64,000 nucleotides of DNA, from NCBI RefSeq assembly GCF_014698995.1, contig NZ_JACWZZ010000001.1, positions 950,501-1,014,500 on the forward strand. The letters are read 5' to 3'. A program made the position numbers and the translations under genes. Position 1 is the stretch's first letter; each line of letters opens with the position of its first letter. Shown piece after piece: positions 16,869 to 25,509 of this stretch. The stretch comes from Hymenobacter duratus (GTDB lineage: Bacteria; Bacteroidota; Bacteroidia; Cytophagales; Hymenobacteraceae). The notes under the pieces are model-generated. The model was not told where the DNA came from. It searched no databases and saw only the letters and a list, made by a program, of their open reading frames with translations.

Positions 16869-17204
16869 AAGAGGAAATGCGGAGATTGGGCCGCCGCTCG
16901 GCCAGCCCGCTGTGCGGACCGAACGATACTTGAGGGTAAACCAACGGTGGGTACTCCATAGCAACACGCACGTGGGAAAACTGTTGGCGTTTGAGCCTGC
17001 TGCGGCCTTCGCCCAGGTGCAGCCGGCACCTGTTGTGCGAAGCTGCCGGCGTTCTGCAGGCAGGCAAAAATGAAGGCTTCCGCCGAATAAGACAAGAACA
17101 ACTAGGCCGGAGGTTAAGCGCGGAAACCGCAGGCACTAAAAAATCCGGCTGCTACATCACGTAGCAGCCGGATTTTCCGGATCGGGTGCGGCCGAGGCAG
17201 TCCG
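16869..17204. other. Intergenic region upstream of SpoIIAA-like paralog 2
   Basis: 336 bases. Apart from the terminator at 17138-17177 I see no gene; frames on both strands lack family features. It should hold the promoter of the gene starting at 16868. Confidence 0.5.
17138..17177 (-). terminator. Terminator after the DUF3850 gene
   Basis: Perfect 16-base stem (AAAATCCGGCTGCTAC with its complement) around a 5-base loop. On the minus strand it is followed by a run of six T. It closes the sixA-ppk1-DUF3850 group. Confidence 0.88.
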
Positions 17205-17540
17205 TTACCATAGGCGCGTATCATGGACGCCGGCCGGGAGGGGCGGATGCTCGGCCAGCCCCAGCACGCACCAGCCTTCTTCGAGGCCAAAGGAGCCGCC
17301 CTGCAGCAGGTAGCTGACCCAACGCTCTGTGCTGCGGCCGCTGTACTGCTCGCTTTCGGGTTCGTACTCGCGCAGCAGCAAGGCGTCACCTACTTTGTAC
17401 TGCCGGTCGTTGAAGCGCACATCGAAGGGCTTGCTCCCGCTGAGTACGGCCGCGAAGCAGGCTGGCCAGACCTTCAGCTCGTGAAAGCTGATGGTGGTGG
17501 CGGGAGTGGAAAGCAGGGCGGAAGCGGATGTATATGTCAT
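17205..17540 (-). CDS. DUF3850 (ASCH-like) protein
   Basis: 111 residues from ATG 17540; the longer frame to 17642 lacks homology. The core reads HELKVWPACFAAVLSGSKPF...VRFNDRQYKVGDALLLREY and then YLLQGGSFGLEEGWCVLGL, which is the DUF3850 pattern, a small family of the ASCH/PUA superfamily expected to bind RNA or modified bases. Members occur in phages and bacteria; the biological role is not established. It lies 119 bases downstream of ppk1 on the same strand and is followed by a strong terminator, so it may be the last gene of that transcript. Confidence 0.8.
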   Translation of the reverse strand: MTYTSASALLSTPATTISFHELKVWPACFAAVLSGSKPFDVRFNDRQYKVGDALLLREYEPESEQYSGRSTERWVSYLLQGGSFGLEEGWCVLGLAEHPPLPAGVHDTRLW

Positions 17541-17659
17541 GGTGAGGAAATCTAAAGCGAAACAAACACAACTGTTGATGCAAATCGTTACTCCTGAATA
17601 TATGGTTTTTACAGTAGAGGTGGCGCTGTAGCGGCTCATCATCCTGCTTGCAGCTGTGC

Positions 17660-19774
17660 CTATGCTGGTTTCCGGCGGCGGGAAGCCAGCTTTTTGAGGT
17701 AGGCATAGGTGTCAAACTGAGCCCGCACGCGGCCAGCCTCAGCTTCCTCCTGGCCCACAAAGTTGTTCTGCCAGTCCCGCGACTTCACATTATCCTGGCG
17801 TTGCAGGTCCAGCAGGTGGCGCACTTCAGCGCGCAGTTCTGGTTGCAGAATCGGGAAGGCCACTTCCACGCGCCGGTCCAGGTTGCGGGCCATCCAGTCG
17901 GAGGAGGCCACGTACAGCTTCTCGTCGCCGCCGTTGCCGAATACGTAGATGCGGGCGTGCTCCAGGTAGCGGTCCACGATACCGCGCTGGCTGATATTCT
18001 CGCTCTGGCCTGCCCGGCCCGGAATCAGGCACGAAATGCCCCGGATAAGCAGCTCGATGCGCACACCCGCCTCGCTGGCTTCGTAGAGCTTCAGAATCAT
18101 GCGCTCGTCCTGCAGGGCGTTCAGCTTGAGAATGATGTAGGCGTCCTCGCCCTTTTTGGCCCGATTGATTTCGCCGTCTATCAGCGCATTCAGCCGCTCG
18201 CGCAACTCAAACGGTGCCACCAGCAAGTGCTCAAACTGGCCGGTTTTGTCCTGCCGGTCGTGGAAATAGCGGAACACCTCACCCACTTCACTGGTCAGGC
18301 GTGGGTCACTCGTAAACAAGCCGTGGTCGGCGTAGATGCTGCTGGTCACTTCGTTGAAGTTGCCGGTGCTCAGGTAGGCGTAGAGGCGGTTCTGGCCTTC
18401 CTCGGCGCGCGTAATAAGCAGTAGTTTGCTATGTACTTTCAACTCCGGAATGCCATAGATAACGTTGGCTCCGGCCTTTTGCAGCTTCTCGGCCCAGTAC
18501 ATGTTGCTCTCCTCATCGAAGCGGGCCTTCAGCTCTACTACCACGGTCACTTGCTTGCCATGCTTCACGGCTTTGAGCAGTGCTTTGGCTACTTCGCTTT
18601 TGCTCGAAACGCGGTAGAGCGTGATGCTGATGCTGCTCACCTGCGGATCCTGTGCGGCTTCCGTTATGAAGCGTGTCACGTAGTCGAACGACTGATAGGG
18701 CAGGTTCAGCAGATGGTCGCGCAGGGCAATGGCCGGTATCATTTTGCCGGTGCGGGGCAGCGTTGGGTGCGGCAGCGGCGGGTGCGGCTCGTATACCAGA
18801 TGCGTGAGGCCCAGATCAGGAAAGCCGAAAAAGTCGCGGAAGTTGTGGTAGCGGCTGCCTTCCACGAGCTCCTCCTTGCCAATGCCGGTCTTCTGCATAA
18901 TGGCCTTGAGCACCTCTTTGGGCATGGCCGGGTCGTAGAGCAGGCGGGCCGGGTAGCCGGTTTCGCGCTTCTGCAGGCTACTCTTGATTTTGGCCATCAG
19001 GTTGCCGGACACTTCCTCCTGGATATCGAGCTCGGCGTCGCGGGAGAGCTTAATGGCGTGCACCTGCACCTTTTCGAACTTCGGAAACAGCGTGTGGGCG
19101 CAGCACCGCACCACGTCGTCGAGGAACATCACAAACCGTTCGTCGCCTACTACGGGCAGCTGCACAAACCGGCTGCCGTGGCGCTTGGTGGGCATTTCCA
19201 TCACCATCACGCGCTGGTCGTCGGTGTGCTTTTTCTTCTTACCTGTGCTGGTTGGCTCCGTGAGGTAGAATGTGAGATACACCGTCTGGTCCTTGAGAAA
19301 CAGGTGGTGCAGGTTTTCATCCAGAATCACGGGCGAAAGCAAATCCTGCACGTGCTGCTCGAAGTACTGCTGCACCCAGTTGCGCTGCTCCTCGCTCAGG
19401 TCGTGCTCCGATACCAGGTGAATATGCTGCTCGCGTAGTGCGGGCAGCAAACCATTGCGGAACGTGTCGCCGAATTCTTCCTGCTGCCGGCCCACCTCAT
19501 CCAGCAGGTTCTTGAGCTGCTCGGTAGGGTCTTCGCCCAGCTTGGCGCGGGTTTTCTTTTTGAGTTTCACCAGCCGCCGCAGCGTAGCCACGCGCACCTT
19601 AAAGTACTCGTCTAGGTTGCTGCTGAAGATGGCCATGAACTTGAGGCGCTCCAGCAGCGGCACCTGCGGATTCTGGGCTTCCTGCAGTACGCGGCGGTTG
19701 AAAGCCAGCCAGCTCAGCTCCCGGTTTAGTAGTTCGGGCTTTGCCGCAGCGGGCTTTTTTTCGGTCTTTTCCAT
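17660..19774 (-). CDS. ppk1: Polyphosphate kinase 1
   Basis: Makes inorganic polyphosphate from ATP reversibly through a phosphohistidine intermediate. 704 residues, usual length. N-terminal domain has LLNRELSWLAFNRRVL and SSNLDEYFKVRV; the head domain follows; the catalytic C-terminal phospholipase-D-like half shows ELKVHSKLLLI (the autophosphorylated His of the PPK1 family), LYAYLSTGNFNE, and LYVASSDWMARNLDRR with HARIYVFGNG. A Lys/Ala N-terminal leader precedes the conserved start. Gene order sixA-ppk1-DUF3850 on one strand suggests an operon (107-base gap to sixA). Confidence 0.95.
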   Translation of the reverse strand: MEKTEKKPAAAKPELLNRELSWLAFNRRVLQEAQNPQVPLLERLKFMAIFSSNLDEYFKVRVATLRRLVKLKKKTRAKLGEDPTEQLKNLLDEVGRQQEEFGDTFRNGLLPALREQHIHLVSEHDLSEEQRNWVQQYFEQHVQDLLSPVILDENLHHLFLKDQTVYLTFYLTEPTSTGKKKKHTDDQRVMVMEMPTKRHGSRFVQLPVVGDERFVMFLDDVVRCCAHTLFPKFEKVQVHAIKLSRDAELDIQEEVSGNLMAKIKSSLQKRETGYPARLLYDPAMPKEVLKAIMQKTGIGKEELVEGSRYHNFRDFFGFPDLGLTHLVYEPHPPLPHPTLPRTGKMIPAIALRDHLLNLPYQSFDYVTRFITEAAQDPQVSSISITLYRVSSKSEVAKALLKAVKHGKQVTVVVELKARFDEESNMYWAEKLQKAGANVIYGIPELKVHSKLLLITRAEEGQNRLYAYLSTGNFNEVTSSIYADHGLFTSDPRLTSEVGEVFRYFHDRQDKTGQFEHLLVAPFELRERLNALIDGEINRAKKGEDAYIILKLNALQDERMILKLYEASEAGVRIELLIRGISCLIPGRAGQSENISQRGIVDRYLEHARIYVFGNGGDEKLYVASSDWMARNLDRRVEVAFPILQPELRAEVRHLLDLQRQDNVKSRDWQNNFVGQEEAEAGRVRAQFDTYAYLKKLASRRRKPA

Positions 19775-19881
19775 GGAGGTGAAATCAAATGTATACAGCG
19801 CATGGCACTGTAGTAAACCGAGCGGTCAGCAGGCAGCGGGGCTTTTTCCCGGCCAGAAAGCTGACGCTCGGGGTAGGGTTG

Positions 19882-20379
19882 CTACTCGGCGTTGCGCGGG
19901 CAGTCGAAGAAGTAGAACTCCGCGTTGCTGCGGTCCACATCGGCCCAGCGTTCCGTCTGAAAATGCAGGCACACAATGGAGGCCGTGGGCATCTCCTCGC
20001 TCAGCGGGCTTTCCATCAGGTGGTTGGCCAGGTCGGTGATGGTGTTGTTGTGGCCTACCAGCAGCACGGAATCTGCCTCGTCCGGCGACTCCCGCACCAC
20101 GCGTAACAAGGTCTGCAAATCGGCGTGGTAAATTTCGGGACGCACCTGAATCTTCTCGTGCGGATAGCCGATTTCCTTCGCAACCAGTGCGGCGGTGGTT
20201 AGTGAGCGGACGGCAGTAGAAGCCAACAGCAGGTCTATATGGGTGTCACGCTGGGCCAACGCCTGACCCATGCGGGGGGCATCGTCACGGCCCCGGTCGT
20301 TGAGAGGGCGCTGCTCATCAGAGAGGTCGTCGAAGCTCCAGCTGGATTTGGCATGGCGCATCAGGTACAGGATTTTCAT
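19882..20379 (-). CDS. sixA: SixA-type phosphohistidine phosphatase
   Basis: 165-residue histidine-phosphatase-superfamily member. The RHG-type motif is LMRHAKSSW (H9), with R23-x-LNDRGR shortly after and the second catalytic His in LLVGHNN. Short length and lack of a cap domain fit the SixA branch, which removes phosphate from phosphohistidine in phosphorelay proteins. It is upstream of ppk1 on the same strand, an enzyme that itself runs through phosphohistidine. Whether that pairing is functional is inference. Confidence 0.85.
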   Translation of the reverse strand: MKILYLMRHAKSSWSFDDLSDEQRPLNDRGRDDAPRMGQALAQRDTHIDLLLASTAVRSLTTAALVAKEIGYPHEKIQVRPEIYHADLQTLLRVVRESPDEADSVLLVGHNNTITDLANHLMESPLSEEMPTASIVCLHFQTERWADVDRSNAEFYFFDCPRNAE

Positions 20380-20505
20380 ACGGCAAGTAGGTGGGTTGGA
20401 GAGAGTAGCGGACCGGAGGCAGGCCTCTTTACTACGACCCCGGCAAAATGGTTATTTCGCAGCGCAAGCACAACGGCAAAATAATATGCCACGCTGCCGC
20501 AGGCC

Positions 20506-20543
20506 CAAAAAGAAAGCCCACCGAGTGGCGGGCTTTCTTTTTC
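20506..20543 (-). terminator. Terminator after M43 protease 1
   Basis: Stem AAAAAGAAAGCCC with GGGCTTTCTTTTT around a 10-base loop, 20 bases past the stop of the minus-strand gene at 20564. Confidence 0.9.
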
Positions 20544-20563
20544 TGCAGGAAACGAAGAAGGAG

Positions 20564-22276
20564 TTACTCCTTCACGAAGCGCTGGTTCGATACCTGCTGG
20601 CCATCCGTAATGGTCACCATGTAAATGCCTTTGCTCAGGCCCGAAATATCAAGCTGTCCTTCGCCGCTGTAACGAAGCTGGCGCTGCTCGGCACCACGCA
20701 TGTCGTACACGCGTACGCTTACGGCGGTGGCATCGTGGTCAGCGGGAACAGCAATGTTCAGCACATTGGTTGCTGGGTTCGGATACACGCCATAGTCGGC
20801 AGAAGCCAGGCGGGCCGAAGTGCGGGCCGTACCACCGGAGATGGTGATGGAGTAGTCCTCGGTTTCGCCGTAGCTGAAGCTGCCGCAGCTGCTCGTGGCC
20901 GAGGCGTCGCTCATCACCACGCGCAGGCGGGTCTTGCCGTTCTTGGCCGTGGCCGGCACCGTGAACGTGCTGCTCAGCGTCGTGGCGCTGCTCGTGCCGG
21001 CCCGGCTCACCACCGTCTCGCCGCTGTCCAGGAAGTCGCCGTCCTGGTTGTAGTCGATGTACACTTTCCAGTACTCGGTGTAGGCCGTGGAGGCGAAGCC
21101 GGCGCTGTAGCTGATGGTCTGCGAGGTGCCGGCCGTCACGGTCGTGGTCAGGGCCGTGCCGTCGTAGTAGCCGGCGTTGCTGGCCGAGCTGCGGTTGATG
21201 CTGCCCAGGCTCACCAGATCAATCCACTCATACGACACATTCGTGCCTTTGCTGGCGCAGTAGGTAACGGTGGTAGGAGGAGGCGTAGTGCCACCGCCGG
21301 GAGCCGTGCCGCCCAGCGAGGTCAGCAGCGAAGCCCGGCTGCCGCCGGTGCCGAACAGCGCGTTCATGCGCGTGCTCTGGCCCGTCGAGAACATGTACAT
21401 GCAGGCATCGTTGGTGTAGTCCATGTAGTTCATGAACATGTCACCGTTGGTGGTGTTGCCGCAGGTGCGGCGTGGGAAGGTTGGGCAGCCGGCGTTGTCA
21501 GCTTGCTGAGTAGGTGTGTCGCTCACCAGGTCGTTGCCACAGTTGGCATCTCCCCAGATGTGGCGCAGGTTCAGGTAGTGGCCTACTTCGTGCGTGGCCG
21601 TCCGGCCTTTGTCAAAGGGAGCTGACAGGTAGCCCGTACGCCCAAAATAGTTTGGTCCGATTACTACGCCATCGGTGCTGGCCGGGCCGCCCGGAAACTG
21701 CGCGTAGCCCAGGATTCCGCCGCCGATATTGCACACCCAGATGTTCATGTACTGACCAGCAGGCCAGGCGTTGAGGCCGCCCGTGCTGGTGCTCTTCATG
21801 GCATCAGCAGTGCCCCAGGTGGTTTTGGTGCTCGACTTACGCTCGATACCCGTGGTAGCATTGCCGTTGGGGTCGCGCTTGGCCAGCACAAACTGCAGGC
21901 CGGCATCAGCGGCCAGCCCGGCGAAGGCGGCCGGCGTCTTACTGACATCGGAGTTGAGCTTGCGGAAGTCCTCGTTGAGTACGGCAATCTGCGAGGCAAT
22001 CTGCGCATCCGAGATGTTCTCGTTGGCATTGCTGTAGAGAACGTGCACTACCACCGGAATTGTACCGAGCAGTGCTGTGCCGCGTTGCGCTGTGGGGTTG
22101 GCCTCGAACTGCCGGGTCTGGCTTTCAATGCTTTGCAGGCGTTGCGCCATGTTGGGGTCCGTGGCAAGCTGGCGCTCCAATACGTCCATAGAGGCGCACT
22201 GGCGCTGCGCTACGGCCTGCGTTGTGGTGCCTAGGCCTAGAGCGGCCAAGGCAAATGCGTAGAAGGTTTTCTTCAT
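20564..22276 (-). CDS. Secreted M43 (pappalysin-type) zinc metalloprotease 1 with GEVED and type IX sorting domains
   Basis: 570 residues. Signal peptide (about 1-23, ending AVAQ) is followed by a propeptide-like helix and the M43 catalytic domain with HEVGHYLNLRHIWGD: H229, E230, H233 and H239 form the metzincin zinc site, with CMYMFSTGQSTRMN further on, supplying the Met-turn region. Residues about 340-480 form a GEVED domain (DYNQDGDFLDSGE, GETEDYSI). The last ~75 residues (YPNPATNVLNI...GIYMVTITDG...RFVKE) are a type A type IX secretion sorting domain. Tandem paralog of the next gene upstream. It should be exported through the SprA translocon. Confidence 0.93.
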   Translation of the reverse strand: MKKTFYAFALAALGLGTTTQAVAQRQCASMDVLERQLATDPNMAQRLQSIESQTRQFEANPTAQRGTALLGTIPVVVHVLYSNANENISDAQIASQIAVLNEDFRKLNSDVSKTPAAFAGLAADAGLQFVLAKRDPNGNATTGIERKSSTKTTWGTADAMKSTSTGGLNAWPAGQYMNIWVCNIGGGILGYAQFPGGPASTDGVVIGPNYFGRTGYLSAPFDKGRTATHEVGHYLNLRHIWGDANCGNDLVSDTPTQQADNAGCPTFPRRTCGNTTNGDMFMNYMDYTNDACMYMFSTGQSTRMNALFGTGGSRASLLTSLGGTAPGGGTTPPPTTVTYCASKGTNVSYEWIDLVSLGSINRSSASNAGYYDGTALTTTVTAGTSQTISYSAGFASTAYTEYWKVYIDYNQDGDFLDSGETVVSRAGTSSATTLSSTFTVPATAKNGKTRLRVVMSDASATSSCGSFSYGETEDYSITISGGTARTSARLASADYGVYPNPATNVLNIAVPADHDATAVSVRVYDMRGAEQRQLRYSGEGQLDISGLSKGIYMVTITDGQQVSNQRFVKE

Positions 22277-22605
22277 GCGAGTGAGAAAGGAGTTGGTTGA
22301 GGAAAAGAGAACGAGAAGGCCAATTTATTGAAAATATTCAAACGTAATGGATAAAACAATGTGCGGAATTATGGCTATTTCTGAAAAACCCCTCCCAGAT
22401 GGTAAAAAGTTGCTGTTTAGCCCTGAAGGGATTAGCAGACAAACGTTTGTTTTTGAATTATATCAATATTCGGTATAACCAGCAGTTTCGGGGTAAAATA
22501 GAAAAGCCCGCCAGGAGGCGGGCTTTTCGTGTCGGTGAGTGTAGGAAATCAGAAGGGCGGGATACCGGAGTGCTGCAACACCGTCCGGAATCGGCGCTAA
22601 GTAAG
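22277..22605. other. Intergenic region between the two M43 protease genes
   Basis: 329 bases, AT-rich, with the terminator of protease 2 at 22499-22530. On the minus strand TACGTTTG at 22339-22346 fits the Bacteroidota -7 consensus TAnnTTTG about 63 bases before the start of protease 1, but I see no good -33 element at the right distance. No gene seen. Confidence 0.45.
22499..22530 (-). terminator. Terminator after M43 protease 2
   Basis: Stem GAAAAGCCCGCC with GGCGGGCTTTTC around a 4-base loop, about 75 bases downstream of the minus-strand stop. Confidence 0.85.
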
Positions 22606-23877
22606 CTAATCTTTTTGGAAACGCTGACGGATCGTCTGCTGTCCATCTGAAATAACTACCTGGTAGAGCCCCTGCGGAAGTGCCGCTACGCCCACATGGC
22701 CCTGGCCATCATAGGCAGCCTGCTTCATTTCGTAGCCGCGCAGGTCGTATACCTTCACGCTATAGGCACTGGCCTTCTCAACTGGCACCGATACGTTCAG
22801 CGTCATGGTTGCGGGGTTCGGGTACAGGCGAATAGCCGCCTGGTCAGCCGTTGCATCTGTAGTTGCCATCTGGCGGAGTGCCGTGCCACCTAGTGAAGTA
22901 GCCAGCGAAGCGCGGCTGCCACCAGCGGCAAATAGCGCGTTCATGCGCGTGCTCTGGCCCGTCGAGAACATATACATGCAGGCGTCGTCGGTGTAGTCCA
23001 TGTAGTTCATCGACATGTCGCCCTGGTTATTGCAGGTTACGTGCGGGAACGAGGGGCAGCCGTAGTTGGCGGTCTGCTGGGTGGGTGTGTCGCTCACCAG
23101 GTCATTGCCGCAGCTGGCATCTCCCCAGATGTGGCGCAGGTTCAGCCAGTGGCCTACTTCGTGCGTGGCCGTCCGGCCTTTGTTGTATGGTGCCGCCGAG
23201 CCGCCGGGCAAAGAGGAGTACAGTACCACTACGCCGTCGGTGCTGGCCGCGCCGCCCGGAAACTGGGCGTAGCCGAGCAGGCCATTGCCGAGGTTGCAAA
23301 CCCACAGGTTAAGATACTGACCAGCGGGCCACGCATCGTCGCCGCCACGCTTCGAGTTTTTCACGGCGTCGTTCGTGCTCCAGGAGCGGGTTTTGGTCAA
23401 TTTGCGGATGATGCCGGTCGTCGCATTGCCGCTGGGGTCACGCTTCGCCAGCACAAATTGGATGTTGGTGTTGGCCGCCAGCCCTGAAAAAGCCGCTGGC
23501 ACCAGGCCCGCATCAGAGTTCAGTTTGGCAAAGTCCTTATTCAGTACATCAATCTGCGCCGTAATCTGCGAGGTAGGCACATTCTCGGCGGCGGTGTTAT
23601 AGAGCACGTGCACAACTACCGGAATCGTAACGATGCCCGCTGTGGCACGGCTGGCAGCCGGATTGGCTTCAAAGGCGCGGGTCTGGGCTTCTACTGCGGC
23701 CATACGCTGAGCCAGAGAAGGGTCGGCGGCCATCTGGGCTTGTAGCACTTCCATGGCAGCGCAGCTGCGGCCGGCCAGAGCCGGAGCGCTGGTAGGAGCG
23801 AGACGAGCTTCCTGAGCGAAAGCACCCGAAGTCAGACCGAGAAGAGAAAGCGCGAGGGCGTAAACATTTTTTTTCAT
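22606..23877 (-). CDS. Secreted M43 (pappalysin-type) zinc metalloprotease 2 with type IX sorting domain
   Basis: 423 residues from ATG 23877; this start gives a clean signal peptide (MKKNVYALALSLLGL..AFAQ), whereas the frame further upstream is AT-rich non-homologous sequence. Zinc motif HEVGHWLNLRHIWGD starts at H239. A Tyr-Asp-Tyr region (MNYMDYTDDACMYMF) and FSTGQSTRMNALF match protease 1 almost exactly, and the DNA over the catalytic core is nearly identical in long blocks. It lacks the GEVED domain and goes straight to a sorting domain (LYPNPATMTLNV...QGLYQVVISDG...RFQKD). A tandem duplication with later loss or gain of GEVED is the simplest reading. Confidence 0.93.
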   Translation of the reverse strand: MKKNVYALALSLLGLTSGAFAQEARLAPTSAPALAGRSCAAMEVLQAQMAADPSLAQRMAAVEAQTRAFEANPAASRATAGIVTIPVVVHVLYNTAAENVPTSQITAQIDVLNKDFAKLNSDAGLVPAAFSGLAANTNIQFVLAKRDPSGNATTGIIRKLTKTRSWSTNDAVKNSKRGGDDAWPAGQYLNLWVCNLGNGLLGYAQFPGGAASTDGVVVLYSSLPGGSAAPYNKGRTATHEVGHWLNLRHIWGDASCGNDLVSDTPTQQTANYGCPSFPHVTCNNQGDMSMNYMDYTDDACMYMFSTGQSTRMNALFAAGGSRASLATSLGGTALRQMATTDATADQAAIRLYPNPATMTLNVSVPVEKASAYSVKVYDLRGYEMKQAAYDGQGHVGVAALPQGLYQVVISDGQQTIRQRFQKD

Positions 23878-23929
23878 TCGAGTCGATTGAGTGGTTGTGT
23901 GGTGGCAGAAGCAAAATGTGGAATACAAT

Positions 23930-23945
23930 GTATTGGAAACAATAC
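23930..23945. promoter_or_regulatory. Short dyad upstream of M43 protease 2
   Basis: GTATTG-GAAA-CAATAC, a 6-base perfect dyad in an AT-rich stretch 53 bases upstream of the start at 23877. It could be an operator or a hairpin in the leader; nothing else supports a regulator. Confidence 0.25.
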
Positions 23946-24043
23946 AATAATACGCAGCTTGTAATGCGAGAATTTTATAAAAATGGCCTTTTTGGCGAAT
24001 GAAGAGGCAAAAAAAGTGTTGACATTCTGGAAACTGCCAACAC

Positions 24044-24076
24044 AAAAAAAGCCCCGACATCTTGTCGGGGCTTTTT
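24044..24076 (-). terminator. Terminator after hflX
   Basis: Stem AAAAAGCCCCGACA with TGTCGGGGCTTTTT around a 3-5 base loop, with extra T on the minus strand; 18 bases past the hflX stop. Confidence 0.93.
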
Positions 24077-24093
24077 GCCATTATTTCGAAAAA

Positions 24094-25428
24094 CTACTCC
24101 TCTACGGAGAAGCCCGGAATAAAGTTTGGGTAGCGTTCCATGTGAATCTTGCTCACGTGCCGCGTGATGAGGGCCCGCAGTTCGTCGATGTTTTCACGCT
24201 CTTGCGCCGAGATGAAAATGACCGGGTCGTGGAGCTTGGCCATATACGTGTCCTGTAGCTGCTCCAGAGTAGGCCGCACCGGCTCGTCCTCATCAATGTT
24301 CATATCCTCGAACTCGGGCGAGGCGGGCGCGTCGGCGCGGTACTGGTCAATCTTATTGAAAACGAGCAGCATGGGCTTGTCGGCGGCTTCAATGTCCTTG
24401 AGCGTTTCGTTCACCACCTCCATCTGCTCCTCAAAAGTGGGGTGCGAAATGTCCACCACATGAATGAGCAGGTCGGCTTCCCGGATTTCGTCGAGCGTGC
24501 TTTTGAAGCTCTCAATCAGGCGGGTGGGCAGCTTGCGGATAAACCCAACGGTGTCGGAGAGCAGGAAGGGAATGTTGTCGAACACGATTTTGCGCACCGT
24601 GGAGTCGACGGTAGCAAACAGTTTGTTCTCGGCAAACACGTCGGAGCGGCTCAGCAGATTCATGATGGTGCTTTTGCCCACGTTGGTGTAGCCCACCAGT
24701 GCCACCCGCACTACTCCGCCGCGCGACTTGCGCTGGGTGTGGCTTTGCTTGTCGAGGTCCTTGAGCTTCTCTTTCAGGAAGTCAATCCGCTCCCGCACTA
24801 CGCGTCGGTCCGTCTCAATTTCGGTTTCACCTGGTCCACGCTGGCTCACGCCACCGCCACGCTGCTTGTCCAAGTGAGTCCAGAGGCCGGTGAGGCGGGG
24901 TAGCAGGTACTGGTACTGGGCCAGCTCTACTTGCGTGCGGGCCGTGGCCGACTTAGCCCGGCTGGCGAAAATATCGATGATAAGCAGGCTGCGGTCCACG
25001 ATTTTGACCTTCAGCTCGGCTTCCAGGTTGCGCAGCTGCGAAGGCGACAGGTCATCGTCGAAAATAACCATGCTGGTGCCCGAGTGCTGCACATACGCCT
25101 TGATTTCCTCGAGCTTGCCTTCGCCCACAAACGTGCGGATATCGGGCTTGTCGAGGCGCTGCACGAAGCGTTTTGTGACCGTAACGCCGGCCGTTTCAGC
25201 CAGGAAAGCCAGCTCGTCAAGGTATTCCTGGGTGCGGGCATCGGCCTGGCGCTTGTCGGGCACGGCCACCAGCACGGCGGTTTCGGCTTCCACAGAGGTT
25301 TCGTAGGTGGCGTCTTTATTGCCTTTGGCCAGAATGCGGCCGGCGCGGCCTTTGGCACTGTCCACGGCGCCGGGGTGGCGGGTGCTGTTGGTGTGCTGGC
25401 GGCCGCCGGAGTTGGTTTTCTTCGCCAT
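24094..25428 (-). CDS. hflX: GTPase HflX
   Basis: Ribosome-associated GTPase that splits or rescues stalled 70S ribosomes under stress. 444 residues. N-terminal HflX domain contains VGEGKLEEIKAYV and IFDDDLSPSQLRNLE; the linker has GGGVSQRGPGETEIETDRR, a family signature; the G domain has G1 GYTNVGKST, G3 DTVGFI, and G4 NKID. It starts with a short Lys/Gly-rich leader. It follows the SirB2-cytochrome c gene by 81 bases on the same strand and may be co-transcribed with it. Confidence 0.95.
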   Translation of the reverse strand: MAKKTNSGGRQHTNSTRHPGAVDSAKGRAGRILAKGNKDATYETSVEAETAVLVAVPDKRQADARTQEYLDELAFLAETAGVTVTKRFVQRLDKPDIRTFVGEGKLEEIKAYVQHSGTSMVIFDDDLSPSQLRNLEAELKVKIVDRSLLIIDIFASRAKSATARTQVELAQYQYLLPRLTGLWTHLDKQRGGGVSQRGPGETEIETDRRVVRERIDFLKEKLKDLDKQSHTQRKSRGGVVRVALVGYTNVGKSTIMNLLSRSDVFAENKLFATVDSTVRKIVFDNIPFLLSDTVGFIRKLPTRLIESFKSTLDEIREADLLIHVVDISHPTFEEQMEVVNETLKDIEAADKPMLLVFNKIDQYRADAPASPEFEDMNIDEDEPVRPTLEQLQDTYMAKLHDPVIFISAQERENIDELRALITRHVSKIHMERYPNFIPGFSVEE

Positions 25429-25509
25429 GAGAGGAGGGGGCTAAAGTACGGGAGAGAACAGGGAGTGCGGGAGCGGGCAGCTATGCCGTAGTACGCTCTA
25501 CGTTGAATG

